Shown: positions 34,612 through 42,792, counted from the first letter of the stretch. The stretch: 64,000 nt of DNA from Ottowia massiliensis (GCF_900240305.1 NZ_LT964854.1:1798001-1862000); one strand, 5' to 3'. Translations and numbers: made by a program. The notes: a model not told the origin generated them from the letters alone.

Positions 34612-35533
34612 ATGCGTTTCGCCTGTTTTGCCTTGTCACTCCTTGCCGTTTCTGCGCGCCTGGCGGCGCAGGCGCTGCCGGACTCATCCGGTTCGCCCGG
34701 CTCACCTGACGCACATGATGCTGGCAAGACGCTGCCCGCTGTGACCGTGACGGTGAACAAGCAAAGCCAGCCTCTGGACGCAGTGGCCGCTGGCGTAACG
34801 GCTTTTGCGGGCGAGGAGCTGGCCAGCGAAGGCGTGCGCGATTTGCAGGGCGTGGCGCAGATGACGCCCGGTCTGACTTTTCAGCCTGTGGGGCAAAGCA
34901 GCCCCAGAGCCTGTTCACGGTCTGTCCGTGGGCGCAAAAGCACGGACTCAGGCGGTCTGCGGCGTTGCAAATCCTCGCCGGGCCACAAGGCCCGCCTGCG
35001 GTTTGCGCCTTGCAGCCCATCCCGATCCGCACTTTTGCACCTCACGACTAGACCGTAAACAGGCTCTAGCGCCACCGGTGATGCGCGACATGACGGCCAA
35101 CATCGTCGGCTTTTCGTCTGCCGTGGCGCTGCTGGTGGATGGCGTGCCCACGCTGCGCGGGCAGGGTTTTGGCGACAGCCTGCTGAGCGCGCAAAGCGTG
35201 GAGGTGCTGCGCGGCCCGCAGTCCACTCTTTACGGGCGCAACGCGCAGGCGGGGGTGATCAGCGTCGTCACGCGCCAGCCGGGCGATGCGCCCTATGCCC
35301 TGCTGTCAGCTGAAGGCGGCAGCCGCCGGCGCGCCGTGCTGCGCGCCGATGCCAGCCGCGCCCTGAAGCCGGGCCGCGCGTATCTGGGCGTTGCGGGCGA
35401 GTTCATGCGGCAAGACGGCTTCATTCGCAACCTGCACACGGGCCGCCGCGAAGACGGCCGCCAGCAGTACAACGGCCGCCTCACACTGCGCCTGCAAGGG
35501 CGCAGCAGGCGCGGAAAGTGCCCGGCAGGCTGA
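34612..35533 (+). pseudogene. TonB-dependent siderophore receptor, interrupted and truncated
   Basis: The reading frame starts MRFACFALSLLAVSARLAAQ (signal peptide), has LPAVTVTVNKQSQPLDAVAA (TonB box region) and GVRDLQGVAQMTPGLTFQPV, then is cut at 34906 by a 162-bp inverted-repeat element. After the element the plug domain resumes with APPVMRDMTANIVGFSSAVA and VEVLRGPQSTLYGRNAQAGV, and breaks off at about 35500 after the first barrel strands. A receptor of this type should be about 700 residues; about 250 remain. A family-1 repeat follows at once. Confidence 0.85.
34906..35067 (+). mobile_element. Family-2 miniature inverted-repeat element, copy 1 (162 bp)
   Basis: The ends AGAGCCTGTTCACGGTCT and AGACCGTAAACAGGCTCT are inverted repeats with one mismatch, extending imperfectly to about 40 bp (CGTGGGCGCAAAAGC inward). 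No coding capacity. It interrupts the TonB receptor frame, so this copy was inserted after that gene existed. No clear target duplication beyond a possible AG/CTAG can be seen. The inner part contains CTGCGGCGTTGCAAATCCTC, shared with the other copies. Confidence 0.85.
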
Positions 35534-35548
35534 AAGCTGGCTGCCTAT

Positions 35549-35640
35549 TTTTGCTCCTATATTCATAGTATGAAACCCCGGTGGAATGAGCGCAAAAGCC
35601 GTTTCAGCCCTTTCAGATTTGCTCCTTTTTCTTATGCATC
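35549..35640 (-). repeat. Family-1 interspersed repeat, copy 10 (reverse)
   Basis: TTTTGCTCCTATATTCATAG at the left and CAGATTTGCTCCTTTTTCTT at the right on the + strand; the core is diverged (GTATGAAACCCCGGTGGAAT). It begins 16 bases after the end of the truncated receptor frame. Confidence 0.75.
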
Positions 35641-35730
35641 CCGGCGGGCGCACGGCGCGCAGCGGCTTGTTGCGCCCAGTAGCCGCCCGCCCCGGGACTG
35701 CGCACGGGCGCCCCGCCCATCTACGCATGC

Positions 35731-35754
35731 AAAAACGGGGCCTGCGCCCCGTTT
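35731..35754 (-). terminator. Terminator of the von Willebrand A gene
   Basis: On the minus strand AAACGGGGC, a GCAG loop and GCCCCGTTT run into TTTT. It starts 17 nt after the stop codon at 35771. An A/T tract on each side lets it work on both strands. Confidence 0.8.
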
Positions 35755-35770
35755 CATTCACGCGCGCCAC

Positions 35771-37567
35771 TTACCGCGTCCGCCCACACGCCCGCCCGCG
35801 CAACCGCCTGCGCGCCGCACACAGCACCAGTGCCCCCAGAGCGCCCAGCGCCAGCGGATGGCTGGCAGGCACCGGCGTGACCTGGCCCGCCGGTGCAGGC
35901 GGCGTGACGATTTGCCGCAGCACAATGCTGTAAAGCCCCTGCGCCGAAACAGGCTCGTTCAGGTTGATGCGGTAGGTCTGCCCTGCCGTCACATCAAACT
36001 CCAGCGCGTATTGGTCCTGCCCCAGGCTGACCTGCGCTCCCGTGCCATCAACGGTCAGCGCAGGCACGAAATGCCCCTTGCCGTCCACCACCACGCGCAC
36101 TCTGCCGCTGGCAGGCGCTGTGAACAGATAAACCGGCTCGGCCGCACCCGCGCGGGCATAGCCATACAGCCTCACGTCCAGCGGCAAATTGACGCTCGTG
36201 CGCGCCCACGGCGGCGTGGCGCTCAGCTGCGCCATCAGGCGCCGCCAGGCCTGCTGCGCCTGCGCGTTTTCCAGCACGGCGTAAGACCCTCCTCCAGCCA
36301 GCAGCGCCTCAATCACCGGGTCCAGCGGCTCCGCCAGCTTTTGCGGCCGCTGGCTCTCGCCGCGCAAATCGCCCGCTGCGGCGCCGGCCGCCTTCACGTT
36401 CAGCGGCACCAAATGGCCCAGGTTGATGATGATGTTGCTGGCCGTGGCCTGATTGATGGCCGATATCACGCCATTGAATCCGCCCTCGTCATCCAGATCG
36501 CTCAGCAAGTAAATGCGCGGCGTGTTTTCGTCATAACTGAACGGCTGCGGCGGCACGGGGCGTTTTTCAATGAGCATCTGCACGCTGTAAATAATGGCGC
36601 CCACAATGTTGGTTCCGCCCCAGGAGTCAATGGCATTGAACACATTCTTCGGCGCCAGCTCCTGCGCCAGCGTGAAGTCAGCCAGCCGCATGATTCGCCG
36701 GTCAAAATCCACCGCCGCCACCATGTGGGGCCGCAGGCCCAGCAAGGCGGCGTTTTCATTGACCTGCGCCATATCCTGCACCATGCCATTGGCCGCCAGA
36801 ATGCGCAAATTGCCCGGGTCCGTCCATTGATTGCTGCCAGAGCTGTCCACGGCAATCACGCTATAGCGCAGGCCCGGGCTAAGCGTGAATATTTCCGCAT
36901 TGCCGTAATAAGGCCCTGTTTCCACCTTGCCTGCCGCAGCCTGCGCCCCCGTGGCCGTGCCTTTCACCACAATGGCCACTTTGTATTCATCCTTTTGGCC
37001 TTCGTGCTTTTCCAGCTCCCTGCGCAGCACGGCCACCTTTTCTTGCGGCATTTCCCATTGATAAACATTGGGCGACTCGGATAATGGATTTAACACGCCC
37101 GCGTCCAGCTTCATCAGCAGCCGGTCCAGCTTTTGCGCGTAAAACAGCACCTCGAATTTGTCCAGCCCCGGCATCGTGCCCGTTTTCAGCTGCTTCCATA
37201 TCAGTGTTACAGGCTTGTCCAGCTCCTTGAACGCATGCGGGCTATAGGTTCTGCTGATGCTCGCCGCCATGCCATGCTCGGCAAAAAGGGCGCCCACCTG
37301 GAGCGCCCTTTCAAGTTCTTGCGCATTGACGGGGCCTTCCTTGTCCAGATCGCCAACGGGCTTGCCCACGTAGCTTTTGTAGAAATGCTTGTGAAAGTCT
37401 GAAATGCCGCTCAAAGGGGCCGTGCCACGCGCGCCGCCGGGGTAAATGGCGCTGGCCGAAACGCTGGCAAAAGGCACTGTGATGGCGTCCTGGCAGTATT
37501 GCTCGCATAGCGCACGCTGGTTGGGTTCGTTATTTCCATCCGTTATGTCCCACAGCAGCCGGCCCAC
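35771..37567 (-). CDS. Exported von Willebrand factor A-domain protein, C-terminal part (5' end at gap)
   Basis: About 598 residues. A VWA fold is recognised from the metal-ion-dependent adhesion motif in YSVIAVDSSGSNQW near residue 240, with FTLAQELAPKNVFNAIDSWGGT and RIYLLSDLDDEGG following as later strands. A beta-rich region with a Pro-rich linker follows, and the C-terminus PASHPLALGALGALVLCAARRRLRGRACGRTR is a hydrophobic helix and an Arg cluster. That ending resembles CTERM-type sorting signals handled by exosortase or rhombosortase-like enzymes, though the exact motif is not one I can name. The N-terminal part is across the N at 37568. Confidence 0.7.
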   Translation of the reverse strand: MGRLLWDITDGNNEPNQRALCEQYCQDAITVPFASVSASAIYPGGARGTAPLSGISDFHKHFYKSYVGKPVGDLDKEGPVNAQELERALQVGALFAEHGMAASISRTYSPHAFKELDKPVTLIWKQLKTGTMPGLDKFEVLFYAQKLDRLLMKLDAGVLNPLSESPNVYQWEMPQEKVAVLRRELEKHEGQKDEYKVAIVVKGTATGAQAAAGKVETGPYYGNAEIFTLSPGLRYSVIAVDSSGSNQWTDPGNLRILAANGMVQDMAQVNENAALLGLRPHMVAAVDFDRRIMRLADFTLAQELAPKNVFNAIDSWGGTNIVGAIIYSVQMLIEKRPVPPQPFSYDENTPRIYLLSDLDDEGGFNGVISAINQATASNIIINLGHLVPLNVKAAGAAAGDLRGESQRPQKLAEPLDPVIEALLAGGGSYAVLENAQAQQAWRRLMAQLSATPPWARTSVNLPLDVRLYGYARAGAAEPVYLFTAPASGRVRVVVDGKGHFVPALTVDGTGAQVSLGQDQYALEFDVTAGQTYRINLNEPVSAQGLYSIVLRQIVTPPAPAGQVTPVPASHPLALGALGALVLCAARRRLRGRACGRTR

Positions 37568-37568
37568 N
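37568..37568. other. Assembly gap (single N) inside the von Willebrand A gene
   Basis: The signal-peptide frame before the N and the protein frame after it differ, so the single N is only a placeholder for missing sequence of unknown length. Confidence 0.75.
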
Positions 37569-37706
37569 TGGCGTCGCCATCGCCGCCTGCCAGCCCAGCG
37601 CCAGCATGGCCAGCAAGGTCCACCGGAGCCAGCGCCCCAGCAGCGCATGAAAGATGCAAAACGGCAGCTTGCGCCGCCCGTCGATTGACAAATGTTCCAG
37701 TTGCAT
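37569..37706 (-). CDS. N-terminal signal region of the von Willebrand A protein (3' end at gap)
   Basis: Starts MQLEHLSIDGRRKLPFCIFH and runs through RWTLLAMLALGWQAAMA, a signal peptide, to the gap. AAGGAG lies seven bases before the ATG at 37706, so this start is preferred to the in-frame ATG six codons upstream. It belongs with the part at 35771-37567. Confidence 0.65.
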
Positions 37707-37790
37707 TGCATCGCTCCTTTCCATAAGTGGTAACGCGTTTAAATAGTGGAATCCATCGTAAGCCGAGCATGGCAGTCTTTGCAATATCAA

Positions 37791-37916
37791 TCAGACGCGC
37801 CGTTCCAAAAACTCACTGCTGCCCTCTGCAACGCCTGTTGCATCAGTAATGCCCACACGGTTTGACGGGTCAAATTCCACCGCTGGCAAGGCCTTCAGCC
37901 GCTCAAGAAACAGCAT
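37791..37916 (-). pseudogene. 3' end of an unidentified gene
   Basis: An open frame of about 40 codons reads FLERLKALPAVEFDPSNRVG, then ITDATGVAEGSSEFLERRV and stop. It looks like a genuine protein C-terminus, but its upstream part is replaced by the duplicated VWA fragment. No family recognised. Confidence 0.35.
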
Positions 37917-37920
37917 TCAG

Positions 37921-38063
37921 GCTCGCTGCCATGCCATGTCCGGCAAAAAGGGCGCCCACCTGGAGCGCCCTTTCAAGTTCTTGCGCATTGACGGGGCCTT
38001 CCTTGTCCAGATCGCCAACGGGCTTGCCCACGTAGCTTTTGTAGAAATGCTTGTGAAAGTCTG
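37921..38063 (-). repeat. 143-bp duplicate of an internal piece of the VWA gene
   Basis: Matches 37259-37401 with three or four mismatches, all near one end. It encodes the same PVGDLDKEGPVNAQELERAL stretch, without a start or the rest of the gene. It abuts the second family-2 element. Confidence 0.9.
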
Positions 38064-38064
38064 G

Positions 38065-38219
38065 GAACCTGTTCAGAGTCTGGCCGTGGGTGCGAAAAGC
38101 GCGGCCTCGGTCGCTCTGCGGCGTTGCCAATCCTCGCCGTGCCACAAGGCCCGCCTGCGCCTTGCAGCCCATCCTGATCCGCACTTTTGCCCCTCACGGC
38201 CAGACGGTGAGCAGGTTCT
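38065..38219 (+). mobile_element. Family-2 miniature inverted-repeat element, copy 2 (155 bp)
   Basis: Ends GAACCTGTTCAGAGTCTGG and CCAGACGGTGAGCAGGTTC, imperfect inverted repeats. The inner CTCTGCGGCGTTGCCAATCC and CACAAGGCCCGCCTGCG blocks align with copy 1 throughout. It sits exactly between the VWA fragment and the MFS remnant, at a rearrangement joint. Confidence 0.85.
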
Positions 38220-38221
38220 GA

Positions 38222-38464
38222 TGACGGAACGCGCGCCCCGCCTGCCAGGCGGCGGACTACGGCCTGCAAGCCAGCTTCTTCGCTTTGGGGCGCTTGGCGC
38301 TCATGCCGCTGGCCGGCTGGCTGCTTGACGGCGCGGGCAGCGCTGCGCTGGTGGCCGCGCTGGCTGTCGCTTCCGCTGGCATGGCTGCGCTGGCAGGGCG
38401 CTGGATGGATGCGCTCGCGCGAGGGCTGGTGCATCAAAAAAAGGAGCGAATAAAAGCCCTATGA
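38222..38464 (+). pseudogene. C-terminal remnant of an MFS transporter (RhtX/FptX-like)
   Basis: About 80 codons in frame: ACQAADYGLQASFFALGRLA, then LMPLAGWLLDGAGSAALVAA and a final helix ending in RWMDALARGLVHQKK. This is the last two or three helices of a major-facilitator transporter, and the ADYGLQASFF-like stretch recalls siderophore importers of the RhtX/FptX family. No 5' part exists; the family-2 element takes its place. The stop codon is supplied by a family-1 repeat. Confidence 0.65.
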
Positions 38465-38520
38465 AAACGGCCTCAGCGCACATTTATCTAGGACCTCATG
38501 CTATGGATAAAGGAGCTAAA
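38432..38520 (+). repeat. Family-1 interspersed repeat, copy 11 (forward)
   Basis: Starts CATCAAAAAAAGGAGCGAAT, core TTATCTAGGACCTCATGCTA and ends TGGATAAAGGAGCTAAA. Overlaps the last codons of the MFS remnant. Confidence 0.85.
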
Positions 38521-38642
38521 AAAGATCCGCCCAGAACAACTCCTGTACCGCTTTCGGGCCGCCCGCTTTCGCGGGGCCGGGGGCGAATTGCCAGACGGCT
38601 TTCCCAGCTTTTTTTCTTTTCACACCCTTCCATTCCTTTGCC

Positions 38643-39350
38643 ATGACACAGCCATTGCCCGATCCGCGCTCCAGCCTCTCGCACTTCACTGCGCAGGAAG
38701 TGCAGCATTACGACAGCCGCATTCCCTCTCTTGTGCCTGGCTATGCCGTGCTGCACCACGGTGGCGCGGCCCTGCTGGGGCAGTGGCTGCCTGATGGCGC
38801 GCGCGTGCTGGCCGTGGGCGCGGGCACCGGCGCGGACTTGCTGGCGCTGCACCAGATGGCGCGGCAGGTGGGCAAATCGTGGCGCTACACCGCCGTGGAG
38901 CCGATGCCCGAGATGCTGGCGCTGGCGCGGCAGAAGTGCCTGGCGGCGGGCGTGCCGCAGATCGACTGGCACGGCGGCTTTCTGGACAGCGCCCCGCAAG
39001 AGCCGCACGACGCCGCTGTCTGCCACCTGGTCATGCACTTTATTGAAAGCCTGGAGGGCAAGCGCCAGTTGCTCGAAGGCATTGCCCGGCGCCTGAAGCC
39101 CGGCGCGCCGCTGCTGCTCAGCGATTTGATTGCCGCCCAGCCTGATGAGCGCGAGGCGCTGATTGAGTGCGTGACGGCCCTGGGCCTGCCCGCCGAGAAG
39201 GCGCAAGTCATGCGTTCCCGCCTGCAACAAGACTTTTTTCCGCTCACGCCTGAAGCGTTTGCCGCGCTGGCCGAGAGCTGCGGCTTCACGCCGCCCAGCC
39301 TGTTTTTCCGCGTGCCTGATTTCGCTGGCTGGGCGCTGCGGCGGGCGTGA
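38643..39350 (+). CDS. Class I SAM-dependent methyltransferase
   Basis: 235 residues. The SAM-binding motif I is VLAVGAGTGADLLALH near residue 56, with the acidic residue after strand 2 in YTAVEPMPEMLALA. The pattern DAAVCHLVMHFIES is motif II, and LKPGAPLLLSDLI is motif III. Overall layout resembles small-molecule methyltransferases of the UbiE/Tam type; the substrate is unknown. Its last 131 bp are duplicated after the N at 39357, an assembly artefact. No operon partner. Confidence 0.75.
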   Translation: MTQPLPDPRSSLSHFTAQEVQHYDSRIPSLVPGYAVLHHGGAALLGQWLPDGARVLAVGAGTGADLLALHQMARQVGKSWRYTAVEPMPEMLALARQKCLAAGVPQIDWHGGFLDSAPQEPHDAAVCHLVMHFIESLEGKRQLLEGIARRLKPGAPLLLSDLIAAQPDEREALIECVTALGLPAEKAQVMRSRLQQDFFPLTPEAFAALAESCGFTPPSLFFRVPDFAGWALRRA

Positions 39351-39494
39351 AGGGGGNGCCTGCAACAAGACTTTTTTCCGCTCACGCCTGAAGCGTTTGC
39401 CGCGCTGGCCGAGAGCTGCGGCTTCACGCCGCCCAGCCTGTTTTTCCGCGTGCCTGATTTCGCTGGCTGGGCGCTGCGGCGGGCGTGAAGGGGG
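39220..39494. repeat. 137-bp direct duplication flanking a single N (assembly artefact)
   Basis: 39220-39356 is repeated exactly at 39358-39494, with an N at 39357. Unit length is identical to that at 8.7-9.0 kb. It covers the methyltransferase C-terminus and stop codon. Confidence 0.9.
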
Positions 39495-39531
39495 GCTGCA
39501 CAGGCTCTTGACGGCGGGCTGCCAGCGGGGC

Positions 39532-39786
39532 TTAGGCCTGCGGCTTTGCCTGCCGCTGCGCCCATTCGGCGGGCGTGAGGGTTTTCATGGAAAGGGCGTG
39601 CAGGGCTTCGCTTTTCAGGCTTTCGCCCAGGGCGGCGTAAACCTGCTGGTGGCGCTGGATGGGGCGCTTGCCCTCAAAGGCGGGCGAGACGATGAGGGCG
39701 AACCAGTGCCGGCCATCGCCTTGCACTTGCAGGTGCTCGCAGGGCAAAGCGGCGGCGATCAGGGTTTGGATTTCTTCTGCGTCCAT
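39532..39786 (-). CDS. BolA/IbaG-family protein
   Basis: 84 residues. The BolA fold shows FALIVSPAFEGKRPIQRHQQVYAALGE with the conserved FxGxxxxxRHxxVY block, and the C-terminal ALSMKTLTPAEW. These small proteins work with monothiol glutaredoxins in iron-sulfur cluster handling. In relatives it sits between the YadH-type permease and murA; here murA is not next to it. Confidence 0.88.
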   Translation of the reverse strand: MDAEEIQTLIAAALPCEHLQVQGDGRHWFALIVSPAFEGKRPIQRHQQVYAALGESLKSEALHALSMKTLTPAEWAQRQAKPQA

Positions 39787-39836
39787 GTGGGCGTTCCTTT
39801 GTGAAAGTGGGAGCGGGAGGTGTGCAAGAGGGCGCT

Positions 39837-40592
39837 TCAGCTGCGCAGCTTGTAGCCGCTTTTGAGCAGGGCCAGCGCCAGCAGGGAGCAGGCGGCGCTG
39901 GCGGCGGCCGTCACGCCCAGGGCCAGCCAGGGCGAGACGTCGCTTATGCCGAAAAAGCCGTAGCGAAAGCCGTCAATCACGTAGAAAAACGGGTTCAGGC
40001 GGCTGGCGCTTTGCCAGAAAGCGGGCAGCGAGTGAACGGAATAGAACACGCCCGAGAGCATGGTCAGCGGCATGACGAGAAAGTTCTGGAAGGCGGCCAT
40101 CTGGTCGAACTTTTCGGCCCACAGCCCGGCAATCAGCCCCAGCGCGCCCATCAGCGCCGCGCCGCACAGCGCAAAAGCCAGCGCCCACAGCGGCTGCGCA
40201 AGCGAAAAGCGCGCGAACAGCCAGGCCGCCGCGCCCACGCCCAGGCCCACGGCCAGCGCGCGCACGATGGACGAGCCGACGTAAGCGGCAAACCAGGCGC
40301 GGTGCGACAGCGGCGCAAGCTGCACAAAGACCAGGCTGCCCGTGATCTTGCTCTGGATGAGGCTGGAGGAGCTGTTGGCGAAGGCGTTTTGCAGCACGCT
40401 CATCATCACCAGCCCCGGCGCGAGAAAGGCGGTGTAGCTCACGCCTTCATACACCTGCACGTGCGCGTCGAGCACGTGGCTGAAGATGAGCAGATACAGC
40501 AGCGCCGAGAAAACGGGCGCGCCAATGGTTTGCAGGCCCACTTTCCAAAAGCGCAGCACTTCTTTGTAGAACAGGGTTTGCCAGCCGGTCAT
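39837..40592 (-). CDS. ABC-2 type exporter permease, YadH-like
   Basis: 251 residues, six predicted helices. Starts MTGWQTLFYKEVLRFWKVG and has FLAPGLVMMSVLQNAFANSS and the LVMPLTMLSGVFYSVHSLP block typical of YadH-type permeases. Partner of the ATPase encoded 21 nt upstream. Substrate unknown. Confidence 0.88.
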   Translation of the reverse strand: MTGWQTLFYKEVLRFWKVGLQTIGAPVFSALLYLLIFSHVLDAHVQVYEGVSYTAFLAPGLVMMSVLQNAFANSSSSLIQSKITGSLVFVQLAPLSHRAWFAAYVGSSIVRALAVGLGVGAAAWLFARFSLAQPLWALAFALCGAALMGALGLIAGLWAEKFDQMAAFQNFLVMPLTMLSGVFYSVHSLPAFWQSASRLNPFFYVIDGFRYGFFGISDVSPWLALGVTAAASAACSLLALALLKSGYKLRS

Positions 40593-40613
40593 CAGGGGGA
40601 GCCTTTGGTTTTT

Positions 40614-41564
40614 TCAGCGCGCGGCCATCACGTTCAGGAACACGTCTTCCAGATCGGCGTGGCGCACTTCCACGTTTTCGGCCAGCAGGCCGGCCTGGCG
40701 CACGGCGGCCAGCGCCTGCTCCACGTCGTCGGCGCTTTGCACGTTCAGCTGCACCACGCGCCCTGTCACGCGCGCCTGCGGCAGCAAGGCGGCGGGCAGG
40801 CGCTCCAGAACGCCGGCCTGCCCCGCATCACCCGCCGCGCCCGCCACGGTGAAGCTGAGCTGGCTGGCGCGGGTGCTGGCCAGCAGTGCGGCGGTGTCGT
40901 CCAGCGCCACCAGGCGGCCCTTGCGCAGCATGGCAATGCGGCCCGCCAGCGCCTGGGCTTCTTCCAGATAGTGCGTGGTCAGCATGATGGTGTGGCCCTC
41001 GCGGTTCAGGCGCGCGATGAACTGCCACAGGCTCTGGCGCAAGTCCACATCCACGCCCGCCGTCGGCTCGTCCAGCACGATGACGGGCGGGCGGTGCACC
41101 AGCGCCTGCGCCACCATCAGCCGCCGCTTCATGCCGCCGGAAAGATGGCGCGGCTGGGCGTCGGCCTTGTCGGCCAGGCCCAGATGGGCCAGCAGCTCGT
41201 CAATCCACGCCTCATTGCGCCGGATGCCGAAATAGCCCGATTGCAGGCGCAGCGCCTCGCGCACGCTGAAAAAGGGGTCGCTTGCCAGCTCTTGCGGCAC
41301 CACGCCCAGCAGGCGGCGCGCGCGCAGCGGCTCGCGCTGCGCGTCCACCCCCAGCACCAGCGCCCGCCCGCTGCTGGCGCGCGCCAGCCCGGCCAGAATG
41401 CTGATGAGCGTGGTTTTGCCCGCACCGTTAGGCCCCAGCAGGCCCAGAATGCCGCCTTCGGCCACGTCAAACGACACCTCATCCAGCGCCATAAAGGCAG
41501 GCGCGCCGCCGCGCAGGGGCGCGTAACGCTTGCTGACGGATTGAAAGGAGAGGGCGGCGGGCAT
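40614..41564 (-). CDS. ABC exporter ATPase, YadG-like
   Basis: 316 residues. Walker A GLLGPNGAGKTTLISIL near residue 40, signature HLSGGMKRRLMVAQAL near 145, Walker B VIVLDEPTAGVD, H-loop TTHYLEEAQ, and a C-terminal regulatory tail of about 90 residues. The start at 41564 gives the family N-terminus; an in-frame extension of 30 residues upstream is unlike it. Operon with the permease and the BolA gene. Confidence 0.88.
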   Translation of the reverse strand: MPAALSFQSVSKRYAPLRGGAPAFMALDEVSFDVAEGGILGLLGPNGAGKTTLISILAGLARASSGRALVLGVDAQREPLRARRLLGVVPQELASDPFFSVREALRLQSGYFGIRRNEAWIDELLAHLGLADKADAQPRHLSGGMKRRLMVAQALVHRPPVIVLDEPTAGVDVDLRQSLWQFIARLNREGHTIMLTTHYLEEAQALAGRIAMLRKGRLVALDDTAALLASTRASQLSFTVAGAAGDAGQAGVLERLPAALLPQARVTGRVVQLNVQSADDVEQALAAVRQAGLLAENVEVRHADLEDVFLNVMAAR

Positions 41565-41619
41565 GGGGCGCGGGATTGTAGGAGCTGCCGCCCGCCCGCG
41601 CAGGAGCAGGAAATCAGGG

Positions 41620-41682
41620 CTGCTTCCGTCCGCCCGTGGGCGCAAAAAGCCCATCCCGATCAGGGCCTGAACAGGCGTTGAG
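41620..41682 (+). mobile_element. Eroded fragment of the family-2 element
   Basis: TCCGCCCGTGGGCGCAAAAA is joined directly to GCCCATCCCGATC and AGGGCCTGAACAGG, that is, the left and right flanks of the element with the middle deleted. Low-complexity context makes the ends uncertain. Confidence 0.5.
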
Positions 41683-41814
41683 AGCGGGTTTCAGGCCTTC
41701 GCTCCGTAGAATCACGCATTCTGCGCGGACGGTCCGCGCGCCCCACGTGACTCCACGTCAAAAACTCCAAAAAGAAAGCGCCTGCGGCCTCTCCGGCGGG
41801 CGCGCGTTGCCGCC

Positions 41815-42747
41815 ATGAATCGAAGCCAGACCATCGTCTTCATTGATCTGGTCGGGAGCGCCAGCGCATTTGAAACACTGGGCAATGAGCAGGTCGCCGG
41901 CGCCATGGCCAGGCTCACCCGCTGGATCAGCCGCGTGTGCGAGAGCTGCGGCGGAGAAATCATCAAACGGCTGGGCGATGGCGTGCTGGCCGCCTTTGAC
42001 AGCCCGGCTGCCGCCATTCGCGCCAGCATGGCCGTGCAAAGCAGGCATGCCCGTCATCTGAACCGCTGGCCGCCGCCCATGCGCAGGGGCCTGCGCGTGG
42101 GCATGGCCGCTGGCGAAGTGGTGCGCCTGAGCGATGACGTTTACGGCGAGGCGCTGAACCTGGCCGCGCGCCTGTGCGAAATGGCCGGCGGCGGCCGCAT
42201 TCTGGCTGCGCGCGAAGTCATGGAAGGCATTGGCCCGCAAGCGCGGCCGCCGCGCAGCCGCCCGCTGGGCAGCCTGGCCATACGCGGCCTCAGGCAGCCG
42301 CGCGCGGTGTTCCAGATTGAGTGGGACGACAGCGCCAGCACCGACTTTCTCACCATCTCCGGCGCCATCGACGCTGGCAGCGCAAGCGGCATGCCGCCGC
42401 TTCCCAAATACGCCATCACGCTTGTGAGGGAAGGCGCGTCGGCTACTTTCCGCTCCGGCGAAATGCCCGTTCTGCTGGGGCGCGCGCCGCAGTGCCACTT
42501 CGTCATCGCCGACCCGCGCGCCTCGCGCCAGCATGCCCGGCTGGAATACAGCAACGGCAATATCTCCCTGGCCGACACCAGCACCTACGGCACCTGGGTG
42601 TGCTTTGACGACGGCCAGCACACCGAGCTGGCCTTGCGCCGCAGCAGCTGCGTTCTGCACGCCAGGGGCCACATCTCGCTGGGCATGCCGTGCTTTGAAG
42701 CGGGCGCGCTTGTCATTGGCTACCAGCTCCGCCAGGAAGCGGCCTGA
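41815..42747 (+). CDS. Class III nucleotide cyclase domain fused to an FHA domain
   Basis: 310 residues. Residues 1-165 form a class III adenylate/guanylate cyclase domain: FIDLVGSASAFE with the first metal Asp near 11, IKRLGDGVLAAFD with the second metal Asp near 54, and GEALNLAARLCEMAGGGRIL with the Asn-Arg transition-state pair near 118. Residues about 205-300 form an FHA phosphothreonine-binding domain (VLLGRAPQCHFVIAD, SRQHARLEY, TYGTWVCFDDG). Soluble. Cyclic nucleotide output may thus be tuned by a Ser/Thr kinase, but no kinase gene is nearby. Whether it is active is not shown. Confidence 0.82.
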   Translation: MNRSQTIVFIDLVGSASAFETLGNEQVAGAMARLTRWISRVCESCGGEIIKRLGDGVLAAFDSPAAAIRASMAVQSRHARHLNRWPPPMRRGLRVGMAAGEVVRLSDDVYGEALNLAARLCEMAGGGRILAAREVMEGIGPQARPPRSRPLGSLAIRGLRQPRAVFQIEWDDSASTDFLTISGAIDAGSASGMPPLPKYAITLVREGASATFRSGEMPVLLGRAPQCHFVIADPRASRQHARLEYSNGNISLADTSTYGTWVCFDDGQHTELALRRSSCVLHARGHISLGMPCFEAGALVIGYQLRQEAA

Positions 42748-42792
42748 AATCCCGCAGGGGCCGGAGGCGGGAGCGTGTTTGACCGGCATTTT

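Noticed and set aside
37791..38063. A second functional VWA gene
   Set aside because: Only 143 bp of the gene is present, without start, MIDAS motif or C-terminus.
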